Shown: one piece after another, positions 9,001 through 18,191 of the stretch
Numbering within the stretch: the stretch's first letter is position 1
How the letters are laid out: each line of letters opens with the position of its first letter
Assembly: GCF_002744245.1 (NCBI RefSeq)
Contig: NZ_NKHG01000091.1
Location: 1-64,000, forward strand
DNA: 64,000 bases
From: Bacillus pumilus
GTDB lineage: Bacteria > Bacillota > Bacilli > Bacillales > Bacillaceae
Direction of reading: 5' to 3'
The notes under the pieces: generated by a model
Database searches by the model: none
What the model was told of the DNA's origin: nothing
Seen by the model: only the letters and a program-made list of their open reading frames with translations
Position numbers and translations under genes: made by a program

Positions 9001-10023
9001 ATGAAGGTAAAAGCAGCGATCAATGGGTTTGGCAGAATTGGACGCATGGTCTTCAGAAAAGCAATGCTTGATGATCAAATTCAAATTGTAGCGATTAACG
9101 CAAGCTATCCTGCCGAAACGCTAGCACATTTAATTAAATATGATACAAATCATGGACGTTACGAAGGCGATGTAACAGCAGAAGATGACGCTTTGATTGT
9201 GAATGGAAAAAGAGTGCTTTTGCTAAATAACAGAGATCCAAAGCAGCTGCCCTGGGGAGAGCTTGGGATTGATATCGTCATAGAAGCAACTGGTAAATTT
9301 AATTCAAAAGATCAAGCGATGGGCCATATAGATGCCGGAGCGAAAAAAGTCGTTTTAACAGCTCCTGGTAAAAATGAAGACATCACGATTGTGATGGGTG
9401 TAAATGAGGATGATCTTGATCCTGAAAAGCACGTCATTATTTCAAACGCATCTTGTACAACAAACTGTTTAGCTCCAGTTGTCAAGCTGTTAGATGATGA
9501 ATTTGGTATCGACAACGGCTTAATGACAACAGTTCATGCTTATACAAATGATCAGAAAAATATCGACAACCCGCACAAGGATCTGCGCCGGGCAAGAGCG
9601 TGTGCTCAGTCCATCATTCCAACAACGACGGGTGCTGCTAAAGCGCTTTCTTTAGTGCTTCCTCATATGAAAGGAAAACTGCATGGGCTTGCACTACGCG
9701 TGCCTGTCTCAAATGTGTCGATGGTTGATCTTGTGGTCGATTTGAAAAAAGATGTCACAGCAGAAGAGGTAAATGCTGCCTTCTCAACTGCATCTAAAAC
9801 ATCTCTTAGAGGCATATTGGATTACACAGAGGAACCGCTTGTCTCAACAGACTTTAACACAAACCCTTATTCAGCTGTCGTTGATGGACTCACAACGATG
9901 GTGATGGAAGATAGAAAAGTGAAAGTCCTTGCATGGTATGACAATGAATGGGGTTATTCATGCCGAGTGGTCGATCTTGTGAAGTTTGTTGGCTCGCAGA
10001 TGAAAGAGCTATCTGCTGTTTGA
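9001..10023 (+). CDS. gapB: Glyceraldehyde-3-phosphate dehydrogenase GapB (gluconeogenic, NADP-preferring)
   Basis: Runs the GAPDH step in the gluconeogenic direction. The 340-residue protein begins with the NAD(P)-binding motif INGFGRIGR and has the catalytic cysteine C152 in SNASCTTNCLAP. The second-half signature NEWGYSCRVVDL is present. NASYPAETLAHL follows the nucleotide domain where glycolytic GapA normally has an aspartate-containing motif, consistent with NADP preference. Position next to speD and the CcpN sites upstream identify it as gapB rather than gapA. The start follows GAGGAG. Confidence 0.95.
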   Translation: MKVKAAINGFGRIGRMVFRKAMLDDQIQIVAINASYPAETLAHLIKYDTNHGRYEGDVTAEDDALIVNGKRVLLLNNRDPKQLPWGELGIDIVIEATGKFNSKDQAMGHIDAGAKKVVLTAPGKNEDITIVMGVNEDDLDPEKHVIISNASCTTNCLAPVVKLLDDEFGIDNGLMTTVHAYTNDQKNIDNPHKDLRRARACAQSIIPTTTGAAKALSLVLPHMKGKLHGLALRVPVSNVSMVDLVVDLKKDVTAEEVNAAFSTASKTSLRGILDYTEEPLVSTDFNTNPYSAVVDGLTTMVMEDRKVKVLAWYDNEWGYSCRVVDLVKFVGSQMKELSAV

Positions 10024-10083
10024 AATGAAGAAGATGAACGTCCTTTTTCAAGAAATGAGAGAAAATCCCACTAAAAACACAGC

Positions 10084-10155
10084 TTGCAAAATGGGTCTAA
10101 ACAAAGTATACTATTTTTCGTGAACTTCTTGTTCGCAGACTCATTCGGGTATACT
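10084..10155 (+). promoter_or_regulatory. Candidate speD promoters
   Basis: One SigmaA-type promoter is TTGCAA (10084-10089), 17 bp, TATACT (10107-10112). A second -10 with GGG ahead of it, TATACT (10150-10155), would start transcription near 10162, right at the first arm of the folded speD leader. B. subtilis gapB and speD can be co-transcribed, so read-through is also possible. Confidence 0.5.
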
Positions 10156-10160
10156 TAAAG

Positions 10161-10257
10161 GGTTAGGACCTCTTAGGACTAACTTTCCCCCGTGGTATAT
10201 GTCCGGTCCGGCTGCTTAGAACTTCACTCTTTCATTCTTGTTTAAGGGGGGTCCATG
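10161..10257 (+). promoter_or_regulatory. Structured speD 5' leader, possible SD-sequestering pseudoknot
   Basis: Two TTAGGAC repeats (10163 and 10173) can pair with the adjacent GTCC and GGTCC (10201-10209). This gives an outer 5-bp stem, a 5-base bulge and an inner 4-bp stem around a loop. The loop carries five C's at 10187-10191. They are complementary to the G-run of the speD Shine-Dalgarno at 10246-10251. Folding was done by hand; the regulatory role is inference. Confidence 0.35.
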
Positions 10258-10638
10258 ATGGAAACAATCGGACGTCACGTTATCTCCGAGCTATGGGGAT
10301 GCGACTGTGATAAACTGAACGACATGGATTTTATTGAAAAAACGTTTGTAAATGCAGCTTTGAAATCAGGAGCTGAGGTAAGAGAGGTTGCTTTTCACAA
10401 ATTTGCACCTCAAGGAGTAAGTGGAGTTGTCATTATTTCTGAATCTCATCTGACAATTCACAGCTTTCCTGAACATGGTTATGCGAGCATAGATGTCTAT
10501 ACTTGCGGCGACCTAGATCCGAATATTGCAGCAGATCATATCGGAGATGAACTAGGTGCTGAAACAAGAGAAAACATCGAAATTCCTCGAGGCATGGGAC
10601 CTGTACAAGTGAAACAGGCGCAAGCCAAAGCACTGTAA
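10258..10638 (+). CDS. speD: S-adenosylmethionine decarboxylase proenzyme
   Basis: Makes decarboxylated SAM, the aminopropyl donor for spermidine synthesis. It self-cleaves between Glu and Ser in [18 protein letters not shown], and the serine (residue 63 from this start) becomes the pyruvoyl cofactor. HLTIH and the downstream cysteine in YTCGD complete the active site. The product is 126 residues, typical for the bacterial class 1B enzyme. Two ATGs are adjacent (10255 and 10258). I prefer the second because it leaves normal spacing to the AAGGGGGG Shine-Dalgarno. Confidence 0.95.
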   Translation: METIGRHVISELWGCDCDKLNDMDFIEKTFVNAALKSGAEVREVAFHKFAPQGVSGVVIISESHLTIHSFPEHGYASIDVYTCGDLDPNIAADHIGDELGAETRENIEIPRGMGPVQVKQAQAKAL

Positions 10639-10657
10639 ACATAAAAAAGATTGCAAT

Positions 10658-10707
10658 GGGAGCTGGCCAAAAGCATTGAATGCCTTTGTGTTATGCTCCT
10701 TTTTATA
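10658..10707 (+). terminator. Probable terminator after speD
   Basis: A long, partly paired hairpin (outer GGAGC/GCTCC, inner AAAGCATT/AATGCCTTT) is followed by a T-run. Confidence 0.6.
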
Positions 10708-10821
10708 TTTGTTTCATCCACTACATCCAATATTCCCTAACTTGTCTATACTTTTGTTCTAGGAAAACAAAGGTTTTTTTTATAAAATAAAGAAGAGGCG
10801 TAAGACAAAGGGGATACATGT

Positions 10822-11208
10822 ATGACTTTAGGACAAAAGTTAAAACGATTCATTTCAAATCATACGGAAACGTCTGACCATCATCCAGTGTCAGAGCTGA
10901 AAAGCCGTTACTACAAATCGACAAATGCACAAGTTTTTCAAGCGGTGAAAGCCATTCTTTCCCGAAACAATTCCTATCAAGTGACATCTGTTTCAGCAGA
11001 ACGAGGTGAAATCAGTGCAAACATACAAATGCCGAAAAAAGCCTTTCTCGTGGCAACTGTCATTTCAATTCGTCCTTTTGAAACAGCTGTCGATTTTAAT
11101 GTGACAACAAAAACGGTCCTGCCAACAGACTTTGGCTATAGTCAAAAAGCCGTTTTGTCTCTTTATGAAGAACTAGACGAACAACTTCCAAGAATAGATC
11201 GGAGCTGA
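10822..11208 (+). CDS. Conserved cytosolic protein of unknown function
   Basis: A 128-residue soluble protein with no signal peptide or membrane segment. The N-terminal part contains [16 protein letters not shown], and the rest reads as alternating beta strands ([29 protein letters not shown]) with a final helix. I recall similar 'cytosolic proteins' next to nrdR in Geobacillus and other Bacillus, but no function. It has its own AAAGGGG ribosome site. It ends 4 bases before nrdR, so translation is probably coupled. Confidence 0.8.
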   Translation: MTLGQKLKRFISNHTETSDHHPVSELKSRYYKSTNAQVFQAVKAILSRNNSYQVTSVSAERGEISANIQMPKKAFLVATVISIRPFETAVDFNVTTKTVLPTDFGYSQKAVLSLYEELDEQLPRIDRS

Positions 11209-11212
11209 TGAA

Positions 11213-11671
11213 ATGAAATGTCCCACATGTCAGCACCTTGGCACAAGGGTGCTTGATTCAAGACCAGTAGATGAAGGGAAATCCATCCGTCGTAGAAGAG
11301 AGTGCGAAAGCTGTCAATATCGCTTTACGACGTTTGAAAAATTAGAAGAATTGCCGCTTATTGTGGTGAAAAAAGAAGGTATACGAGAAGAATTCAGCCG
11401 AGAAAAGATGCTAAGAGGACTCATCAAAGCGTGTGAAAAGCGTCCTGTCGCCTTAAAACAGCTGGAAGATGTCTGCTTTAACATCGAAAAAGAATTGCGT
11501 AATCAAGGGATGTCAGAAGTAAAAAGCGAGCTTGTTGGTGAAATGGTGATGGACGAGCTGGCGAAAATTGATGAAGTGTCTTACGTTCGATTTGCCTCAG
11601 TATACCGGCAGTTTAAAGATATCAATGTATTTATTGATGAGCTAAAAGATTTATTAAAGAAAGAACGCTAA
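11213..11671 (+). CDS. nrdR: NrdR, ATP-cone transcriptional repressor of ribonucleotide reductase
   Basis: Senses dATP/ATP and represses nrd genes by binding NrdR boxes. The N-terminal zinc ribbon has Cys at 3, 6, 31 and 34 (CPTC and CESC). The ATP-cone occupies about residues 49-139 ([20 protein letters not shown]). The 152-residue length is exact for the family. It sits between a small conserved gene and dnaB-dnaI, as in B. subtilis (ytcG). A terminator follows. Confidence 0.96.
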   Translation: MKCPTCQHLGTRVLDSRPVDEGKSIRRRRECESCQYRFTTFEKLEELPLIVVKKEGIREEFSREKMLRGLIKACEKRPVALKQLEDVCFNIEKELRNQGMSEVKSELVGEMVMDELAKIDEVSYVRFASVYRQFKDINVFIDELKDLLKKER

Positions 11672-11705
11672 AAAAGAGCTGAAGATTCTTCATGCTCTTT
11701 TTCCT
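11672..11705 (+). terminator. Intrinsic terminator after nrdR
   Basis: AAAGAGC-TGAAGA pairs with TCTTCA-(T)-GCTCTTT and a T-run follows. Confidence 0.85.
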
Positions 11706-11770
11706 GCGTAAAGCGCAAAACGCAAAAAGAGTGTACAATGGAAACAACCGTATTAAGGGAGGATCAGCAT

Positions 11771-13195
11771 ATGACAGAGCATTGGAAGGAAGTGCTAGCC
11801 GTCGATCCGTATGTCGTCAAAAGCGCTTCATTGCTCGGTGACATCGATCGACAGCTCATCACTCTTTTATATCAGCCGCTTATTGGCATGTCCGCTTTCA
11901 GCTTATACATGACGCTGTGGGGAGAGCTAGAACAAAATCGTATGTGGGGAAAGCCCGCACCTCATCGGCAGCTTATGGTGATGCTGCAAACGAATCTAAA
12001 TGATATTTTTGAGGAACGTTTAAAGCTTGAAGCGATCGGCTTACTCCGCACATATGAACAGGAAACGGAAGAGGGCAGACTGTTTACATATGAGCTCGTG
12101 CCGCCGCTAAGACCAGACGAGTTTTTCCAAGATGGTATGCTGAATGTCCTTTTGTATCATCGTGTAGAGAAAGCAAAATATACGCAGCTTCGTGATTATT
12201 TTTCTTATCCAGAGGTTCCTGCAGAAGCTCAAAACATTTCGCGGTCCTTTGAAGAAGTCTTTCACGTATTGCAGCCAGGCGAACGCAAGATGACAGAAGA
12301 AATCAATCAAGTGTCATCGCTTGAACAGGGCTATGAATATGTGACCGTTGGATCTGCTCAGTCGGCACCGCTCTCAGACGAAACCTTTGACTTTGATCTA
12401 TTGTTAGCGGGCATGTCTAACATGATGATTCCAAGAAAGGCTTTGACAAAGCAGGTGAAAGAGACGATTAAGAAGTTAGCTGTTGTATATGGCATGACCC
12501 CGCTGCAAATGCAAAATATTGTAGCAAGCGCCTGTGGACCGGATCAAATGATCTCAACAGAAGAATTAAGAAAAGCAGCGAGAGACTGGTATCAAATTGA
12601 ATACAGAGGGAAACAGCCGAAGCTGATTGATCAAAAACAGCCAAGACATTTACGTCACGATGCTTCACAGCAGCCGGTGGAAGAAACACCGGCTGCTAAA
12701 CTCATTGAAAAGCTTGATCATATTTCGCCTAGAGAGCTTCTAAAAGATATGGCAGATGGCATTGAGCCAACATATGCCGACTTAAGAATTATCGAAGATA
12801 TCATGCTCGAGCAGCAGCTTGAGCCAGGTGTCATGAATGTCCTGATCTACTATACACTGCTGAAAACAGATATGAAGCTGTCCAAAACATATATGCAAAA
12901 AATCGCCGCACACTGGGTGAGAAAGAAAATCAAAACCGTTGCAGCTGCCATGAAAATTGCCAAAGAAGAGAACCGGCAAATGACAGAGTGGGCGCAGCAG
13001 AAAAAGCAGCGGGGCTCATATGGATCAGGAAAAGTCATCCGTGAGGAAAAATTGCCTGATTGGATGAAGGAAACTGAAACGAAAGAGCAGCCGGCAAAAG
13101 AACAAGTGGACAGTCTGTCTACAGAAGATCTTGAACGAGAAAAAGAAAAACTGTTAGATCAGTTTAAAAATATGAAAAAGTACAATGCACACTAA
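11771..13195 (+). CDS. dnaB: DnaB, replication initiation and helicase co-loader protein
   Basis: Bacillus-type DnaB (not the E. coli helicase). It works with DnaD and DnaI to load the replicative helicase at oriC and restart sites, and it is membrane-associated. The 474-residue product has two DnaB/DnaD-type domains. The N-terminal one opens VDPYVVKSASLLGDIDRQLI; the C-terminal DDBH2 region ends near KKIKTVAAAMKIAKEENR. The tail is charged and includes REEKLPDWM. I chose ATG 11771 because AAGGGAGG lies 8 bases upstream. The open frame begins earlier without a ribosome site. Confidence 0.95.
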   Translation: MTEHWKEVLAVDPYVVKSASLLGDIDRQLITLLYQPLIGMSAFSLYMTLWGELEQNRMWGKPAPHRQLMVMLQTNLNDIFEERLKLEAIGLLRTYEQETEEGRLFTYELVPPLRPDEFFQDGMLNVLLYHRVEKAKYTQLRDYFSYPEVPAEAQNISRSFEEVFHVLQPGERKMTEEINQVSSLEQGYEYVTVGSAQSAPLSDETFDFDLLLAGMSNMMIPRKALTKQVKETIKKLAVVYGMTPLQMQNIVASACGPDQMISTEELRKAARDWYQIEYRGKQPKLIDQKQPRHLRHDASQQPVEETPAAKLIEKLDHISPRELLKDMADGIEPTYADLRIIEDIMLEQQLEPGVMNVLIYYTLLKTDMKLSKTYMQKIAAHWVRKKIKTVAAAMKIAKEENRQMTEWAQQKKQRGSYGSGKVIREEKLPDWMKETETKEQPAKEQVDSLSTEDLEREKEKLLDQFKNMKKYNAH

Positions 13196-13212
13196 TGTGA
13201 GGTGAGATGGAG

Positions 13213-14142
13213 ATGAAACCGATCGGTCGTTCATTTGAACAGCTAAAAGGACGAGTAGATTTTCGTGTGAGATACAATCAAATTAAAGAAAGTGTGTTAT
13301 CTGATGAAGATGTAAAGGCCTTTTTAAAGGAGCATCAAGAAGAGATACAAGAAGACATGATCAACCGCAGCATGAATCGACTCTTTGAATATGTTCAGCA
13401 ATCGAAGGGCTGTTCCTACTGCTTAGATGAAGAGAACGTAAATGTCCTTTTAGACGGGTATCATCCGAAGCTTGTGATCAAAGGTCAGAGTATTGATATT
13501 GAATATTCCCCGTGTCCTGTGAAGCTGCGACTGGATAGACAGAAAAAACAGCAAGAGCTCATGAAAAGCATGTACATTCCGCAAAATGTTCTTCAAGCGA
13601 CGTTTGCTGATTTGAATGTCGTTGGGAGACAAGATGTCATTCAAAAGGTAGGACAATTCCTGCAAAGCTATGATGAGACTGGTAAAGGAAAGGGCTTATA
13701 TTTACACGGAAAGTTTGGGGTAGGAAAAACATTTATTCTGGCAGCAATTGCGCAGCAGCTAGCGGTGAAAGAATACCCATCTCTCCTTGTATACGTGCCT
13801 GAATTTGTGAGAGAGTTAAAAAATTCGTTAGCCGATCATACATTAGAAGAAAAGCTGAATATGGTCAAATCAACCCCTATTTTAATGCTTGATGATATTG
13901 GGGCAGAATCGATGACAAGCTGGGTACGAGATGAACTGTTAGGAACGATCTTACAATATCGTATGGCTGAACAGCTGCCGACCTTCTTCTCTTCTAATTT
14001 CTCGCCGAATGAGCTAAAGCATCATTTTACGTACTCACAGCGCGGAGAAAAAGAAGAGGTGAAAGCAGCTCGTTTAATGGAACGAATTCTCTATTTAGCA
14101 GAGCCAGTTTTACTTGAAGGAGAAAATCGTCGTCATTTATAA
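13213..14142 (+). CDS. dnaI: DnaI, AAA+ helicase loader
   Basis: Loads the replicative helicase DnaC. The N-terminal domain carries a zinc-binding region (CSYCLDEENV...C). The C-terminal AAA+ ATPase has Walker A GKFGVGKT at 166-173 and Walker B LMLDDIGAES. The product is 309 residues. ATGs exist at 13207 and 13213. The second is favoured because GAGGTG then has normal spacing and the product begins MKPIGRS, close to MEPIGRS in B. subtilis. It follows dnaB by 17 bases and shares its operon. Confidence 0.96.
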   Translation: MKPIGRSFEQLKGRVDFRVRYNQIKESVLSDEDVKAFLKEHQEEIQEDMINRSMNRLFEYVQQSKGCSYCLDEENVNVLLDGYHPKLVIKGQSIDIEYSPCPVKLRLDRQKKQQELMKSMYIPQNVLQATFADLNVVGRQDVIQKVGQFLQSYDETGKGKGLYLHGKFGVGKTFILAAIAQQLAVKEYPSLLVYVPEFVRELKNSLADHTLEEKLNMVKSTPILMLDDIGAESMTSWVRDELLGTILQYRMAEQLPTFFSSNFSPNELKHHFTYSQRGEKEEVKAARLMERILYLAEPVLLEGENRRHL

Positions 14143-14175
14143 AAACGTATGTCACTTGAAGGAGGAGCGGATCAG

Positions 14176-14811
14176 ATGAGCAAAAGAAAATGGAAGTTCA
14201 TTCTCGTGATTGGCGTTCTGATTGCTGCACTATGGCTGAACAAACAGCATCTTCAGCTAGCACCGAAAGATGTGAAGAATTGGGTGCTTCAATTTGGGCT
14301 GCTGGCCCCCTTTGTTTTTCTTTTCTTATCTCTTTTTCGTCCGTTTGTTCTTGTCCCTGTCACCGTCTTCTCCTTAGCAGCAGGATTGGCTTTTGGCAGT
14401 GTACTTGGGACAATTTACGCCCTTGTCGGTGCGACAGCGGGCGCAACAGGATCCTTCATGCTTGCTTCAACCTTTCGTGCAAACAAGCATGAAACGGAAT
14501 CAAGCAGCCGGAAGTTGCAAGCGGTGACGTCCCGCATTCAGCAGCATGGGTTTCTTTATATTTTGTTATTGCGCATTGCGCCCATTCATTTTGATTTTGT
14601 TAGCTATGCGGCAGCAGCCTCACATGCAAAATACCGGGCTTTTGCGGGAGCGACCTTTTTAGGATTAATACCGGGTACGATTGCGTTAAATGTCCTCGGG
14701 TCAAGCTTTGTGAGCGGCAATTATGCCGCCTTAGCGATCGTCTGCCTGATTTATCTGATCTTTATCTCGGTTCCACTGATTTTAAAAAGAAAGATGCCTG
14801 ATTTATTTTAG
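14176..14811 (+). CDS. ytxB: YtxB, TVP38/TMEM64 (VTT) family membrane protein
   Basis: A 211-residue polytopic membrane protein with about five or six hydrophobic segments. The core FRPFVLVPVTVFSLAAGLAFG followed by the glycine-rich GATAGATGSF is the VTT/SNARE-associated signature of the DedA superfamily. Family members are implicated in lipid transport. No function is established for YtxB that I know of. The start at 14176 follows AAGGAGG. An upstream in-frame ATG at 14149 has no ribosome site. It continues the dnaB-dnaI-ytxB-ytxC arrangement of B. subtilis. Confidence 0.85.
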   Translation: MSKRKWKFILVIGVLIAALWLNKQHLQLAPKDVKNWVLQFGLLAPFVFLFLSLFRPFVLVPVTVFSLAAGLAFGSVLGTIYALVGATAGATGSFMLASTFRANKHETESSSRKLQAVTSRIQQHGFLYILLLRIAPIHFDFVSYAAAASHAKYRAFAGATFLGLIPGTIALNVLGSSFVSGNYAALAIVCLIYLIFISVPLILKRKMPDLF

Positions 14812-14826
14812 GCGTCTATTTTTTAT
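14791..14826 (+). terminator. Intrinsic terminator overlapping the ytxB 3' end
   Basis: AGATGCCT pairs with AGGCGTCT around a 10-base loop, followed by a T-run. The 5' arm lies within the last codons of ytxB. Confidence 0.75.
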
Positions 14827-14871
14827 GTTCTCCCCATATATATGTAACAGATGTCGTTAGGGGGGACAAAC

Positions 14872-15741
14872 ATGCTTGAAATAATCTTTGAAGATGAATA
14901 TGATACCGCCGCTTTTTTACATCTTGCTGAACACTTGGACAGTCGGCATCACATTTCAATTCAACAAGGGAAAGACCGGCTTCTCATAGAGGCGAAGGAA
15001 TCAGAAGAAGCACTTGAGCACATCGTGCGGCCATTACTGGTTCACTTTTTTTTGGAATGCAAAGAAAATGAGCGCATGCGCAGCATCCTTGAAAACACAT
15101 ACTTATTTAAAGATCCTGAAGAGCAGCACCAAATTCTTTCGATCGCCCATAGCATCATGAAAGGGGATATAGAAGATATTCCCGGGATTCATCAAGACCC
15201 ATCAAGAGAAGCCCTTTTAAAAAAGGAGCTTGAGACGATCTCTTTACAGCAAGGTATTTTTTCAATTGGTTCATTTATGACATTTAGGCTGTCAGCGTAT
15301 GATCAAAGACTTAAGAATTATGTCGAGGTGTCCATTGAAGAGTACAAAATGGAACAAGAATATCAGAATTTTATTCAATCACTTCGAGACTATGTGATGG
15401 GAAGAGAGCCTAAGCTGGAAAAAGTACATGTCGTGCATCAGGACCGCTTAGTGATTTGGGAATTTCGCTACGCTTCTGAGCGTGATCAAAAACAATACAT
15501 AGACAGACAGTTTGTAAGAGAGCATCCAATGTATATTGATTCGCAGCTAATTGCACCGCTTGTATCCATTGCCCCGCAAAAGATTGACCTATTTACAAAT
15601 GATACAGGTCATTCGATGGTACAAACCATTCAAAATATTTTTCAAGAAAGAGTTGAGGTGTTCCCGCCTCATTCGTTTCAGGAGCAGAATGTCCAATTTG
15701 TTCATGACCATTTGGCAAAAAAAAGTGAAAAGCTTTCTTGA
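14872..15741 (+). CDS. ytxC: YtxC, sporulation-associated protein of unknown function
   Basis: A 289-residue acidic soluble protein, clearly the YtxC family by position between ytxB and thrS and by overall sequence (EDEYDTAAFLHLAEHL, FSIGSFMTFRLSAY, DQRLKNYVEVSIEEY). The family is largely limited to endospore formers, and no biochemical activity is known to me. The start at 14872 is set by a strong GGGGGG run 6 bases upstream; an in-frame ATG at 14851 lacks a site. The thrS promoter overlaps its last codons. Confidence 0.85.
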   Translation: MLEIIFEDEYDTAAFLHLAEHLDSRHHISIQQGKDRLLIEAKESEEALEHIVRPLLVHFFLECKENERMRSILENTYLFKDPEEQHQILSIAHSIMKGDIEDIPGIHQDPSREALLKKELETISLQQGIFSIGSFMTFRLSAYDQRLKNYVEVSIEEYKMEQEYQNFIQSLRDYVMGREPKLEKVHVVHQDRLVIWEFRYASERDQKQYIDRQFVREHPMYIDSQLIAPLVSIAPQKIDLFTNDTGHSMVQTIQNIFQERVEVFPPHSFQEQNVQFVHDHLAKKSEKLS

Positions 15742-15766
15742 TTTTCACGAAAAAACGTTTTATAAT
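15738..15766 (+). promoter_or_regulatory. SigmaA promoter of thrS
   Basis: TTGATT (15738-15743), 17 bp, TATAAT (15761-15766). The -35 overlaps the ytxC stop codon. Confidence 0.85.
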
Positions 15767-15774
15767 ACGGTGTA

Positions 15775-16052
15775 ACTTCATACAGAGACCGTATTGATAA
15801 GGACATGAACAAATGAACACCCGCTTAAAGAGAGGGAAGCCGCGGCTGAAAGCTTCCTAGCAGAGGACCATTTGCTTTACCACCTTTGAACATCAGCTGT
15901 GAACTTGTTTAGTAATAGCTGACGGGAATTCCCGTTATTGAACCACAAGCCGTATTTGCTGATCAAAAAGCAAGCTGCACATACGGGAAAAAGGGTGGAA
16001 CCACGATTCCGTTTATTCAACCTCGTCCCTTTCCAGGGGGCGGGGTTTTTAT
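15775..16052 (+). ncRNA. Threonine T-box leader of thrS
   Basis: The 337-base gap before thrS holds a tRNA-sensing T-box. The T-box sequence GGGTGGAACCACGA lies around 15995-16010. Stem I carries a likely ACC specifier (Thr) at 15879-15881, followed by ACCTTTG in the same context as the pheS leader. The terminator (CCTCGTCCCT/AGGGGGCGGGG plus T-run) lies at about 16019-16052. Uncharged tRNA-Thr stabilises the antiterminator and allows thrS transcription. Confidence 0.93.
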
Positions 16053-16078
16053 ATTGCCAAAAAAAGGAGTGACCAGAG

Positions 16079-18019
16079 ATGTCAGAACAAATTCAACTTA
16101 CATTTCCAGATGGAGCAGTCAAGGAGTTTGATAAAACAGCAACAACAGAAGACATCGCGGCATCAATTAGCCCAGGCCTAAAGAAAAAAGCGCTTGCCGG
16201 TAAATTGAATGGTAAAGAAATAGATCTGCGTACGCCGCTATTAGAATGTGGAACAATTGAGATCATCACAGATAAAAGTGAAGAAGCTCTTGATATTATG
16301 CGCCACAGCACAGCGCATTTACTAGCGCAAGCAATTAAACGCATCTATGGAAAAGAACATCACGTCCAGTTTGGCGTAGGTCCTGTGATCGAAAATGGCT
16401 TCTACTACGATGTGGACATCGATGTTGCTATCACACCAGAAGACTTACCAAAAATTGAAAAAGAAATGAAAAAGATCATTAACAGCAATCTGCCAATTGA
16501 GCGCATTGAAGTATCAAGAGAAGAAGCGAAAAAACGCTTCGAAGCGATTGGTGATGAATTGAAGCTTGAGCTGTTAGAGGCAATTCCAGAAGGCGAAGCT
16601 GTCACCATTTATGAGCAGGGTGAATTCTTTGATCTATGCCGCGGGATTCACCTGCCATCTACAGGGAAAATCAAAGAGTTCAAGCTGCTAAGCCTTGCAG
16701 GTGCATACTGGAGAGGCGACAGTAACAATCAAATGCTCCAGCGTATTTACGGGACAGCTTTCTTCAACAAAGAAGACTTAAACGAACATTTACGTCTGCT
16801 TGAAGAAGCAAAAGAGCGTGATCACCGTAAACTTGGAAAAGAGCTGAAACTGTTTGCGAACTCTCAAAAGGTTGGTCAAGGTCTTCCGCTCTGGCTGCCA
16901 AAAGGGGCAACCATCCGCCGCGTAATTGAGCGTTACATTGTCGATAAAGAAGTGCGTCTTGGTTATGAGCATGTGTATACACCAGTTCTTGCGAGTGTAG
17001 ACTTGTATAAAACATCAGGCCACTGGGCGCATTATCAAGAGGATATGTTCCCAGTCATGGAAATGGACAACGAAGACCTTGTCCTTCGTCCAATGAACTG
17101 CCCGCACCATATGATGATTTACAAAAATGAACCACATAGCTATCGTGAATTGCCAATTCGGATTGCAGAGCTTGGTACAATGCACCGCTATGAAATGTCA
17201 GGCGCCTTATCTGGCCTGCAGCGTGTTCGCGGCATGACACTAAACGATGCACATATCTTTGTTCGTCCAGATCAAATCAAAGACGAGTTCATCCGTACAG
17301 TTCGCTTAATTGAAGAAGTGTATCAAGACTTCGGCTTAAATGATTACACATTCCGCTTATCTTACCGTGATCCAGAGGATACAGAGAAGTATTTTGACGA
17401 TGATGCGATGTGGAATAAAGCACAGTCGATGCTGAAGGATGCAATGGACGAGCTTGGCCATGACTACTATGAAGCAGAAGGCGAAGCGGCATTTTATGGA
17501 CCGAAGCTTGATGTACAAGTCAAGACAGCTCTTGGAAAAGAAGAGACATTGTCCACTGTACAGCTTGACTTCTTACTTCCAGAGCGCTTCGATCTCACAT
17601 ATATCGGAGAAGATGGAAAGCACCATCGTCCAGTTGTTATTCATAGAGGGGTTGTCTCCACAATGGAACGCTTCGTTGCCTTCTTAATTGAAGAATACAA
17701 AGGAGCCCTTCCAACATGGCTGGCACCTGTACAATTCCAAGTCATCCCAGTTTCGCCATCTGTCCATCTAGACTATGCGAAAAAAGTCCAAGAACGCTTG
17801 CAGCTTGAGGGCTTACGTGTCGAGCTTGATAGCCGTGATGAAAAAATTGGGTATAAAATTAGAGAAGCGCAAATGCAAAAGATTCCGTACATGCTTGTCG
17901 TCGGTGATCAAGAAGCAGAAAATGGCGCAGTCAATGTAAGAAAATACGGTCAACAAGAATCAGAAACAATGGATCTTGAAGCTTTTGTGAAACATGCAGC
18001 AGCAGAAGCGAAAAAATAA
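16079..18019 (+). CDS. thrS: Threonyl-tRNA synthetase
   Basis: Charges tRNA-Thr. Domains in order: N-terminal TGS (about 1-63), the second additional editing domain with [11 protein letters not shown], the class II catalytic core, and a C-terminal anticodon-binding domain ([13 protein letters not shown] to [13 protein letters not shown]). The catalytic zinc cysteine is C341 in MNCPHH, and motif 3 shows in [19 protein letters not shown]. The 646-residue length is standard. The start follows AAAGGAG. Expression is controlled by the T-box leader. Confidence 0.97.
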   Translation: MSEQIQLTFPDGAVKEFDKTATTEDIAASISPGLKKKALAGKLNGKEIDLRTPLLECGTIEIITDKSEEALDIMRHSTAHLLAQAIKRIYGKEHHVQFGVGPVIENGFYYDVDIDVAITPEDLPKIEKEMKKIINSNLPIERIEVSREEAKKRFEAIGDELKLELLEAIPEGEAVTIYEQGEFFDLCRGIHLPSTGKIKEFKLLSLAGAYWRGDSNNQMLQRIYGTAFFNKEDLNEHLRLLEEAKERDHRKLGKELKLFANSQKVGQGLPLWLPKGATIRRVIERYIVDKEVRLGYEHVYTPVLASVDLYKTSGHWAHYQEDMFPVMEMDNEDLVLRPMNCPHHMMIYKNEPHSYRELPIRIAELGTMHRYEMSGALSGLQRVRGMTLNDAHIFVRPDQIKDEFIRTVRLIEEVYQDFGLNDYTFRLSYRDPEDTEKYFDDDAMWNKAQSMLKDAMDELGHDYYEAEGEAAFYGPKLDVQVKTALGKEETLSTVQLDFLLPERFDLTYIGEDGKHHRPVVIHRGVVSTMERFVAFLIEEYKGALPTWLAPVQFQVIPVSPSVHLDYAKKVQERLQLEGLRVELDSRDEKIGYKIREAQMQKIPYMLVVGDQEAENGAVNVRKYGQQESETMDLEAFVKHAAAEAKK

Positions 18020-18033
18020 TGTTTTCAATAAAG

Positions 18034-18074
18034 TAGCCAGTGTTCTCTCCCTTAGAGATCGCTGGCTTTTTTTC
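18034..18074 (+). terminator. Intrinsic terminator after thrS
   Basis: AGCCAG(T/C)G...CTCT pairs across a short loop with AGAGATCGCTGGCT, followed by a seven-T run. Confidence 0.85.
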
Positions 18075-18191
18075 TTTTTGGAAAGCTAGTTAAAGAATAA
18101 TGTTGATTTTATGACAAAGAAAAGGACTCCGTTAATTGGAAGTTCCTCTGTGAATCACCTCTCCTATGAACACCTAAAGAACAAAGCTTAC

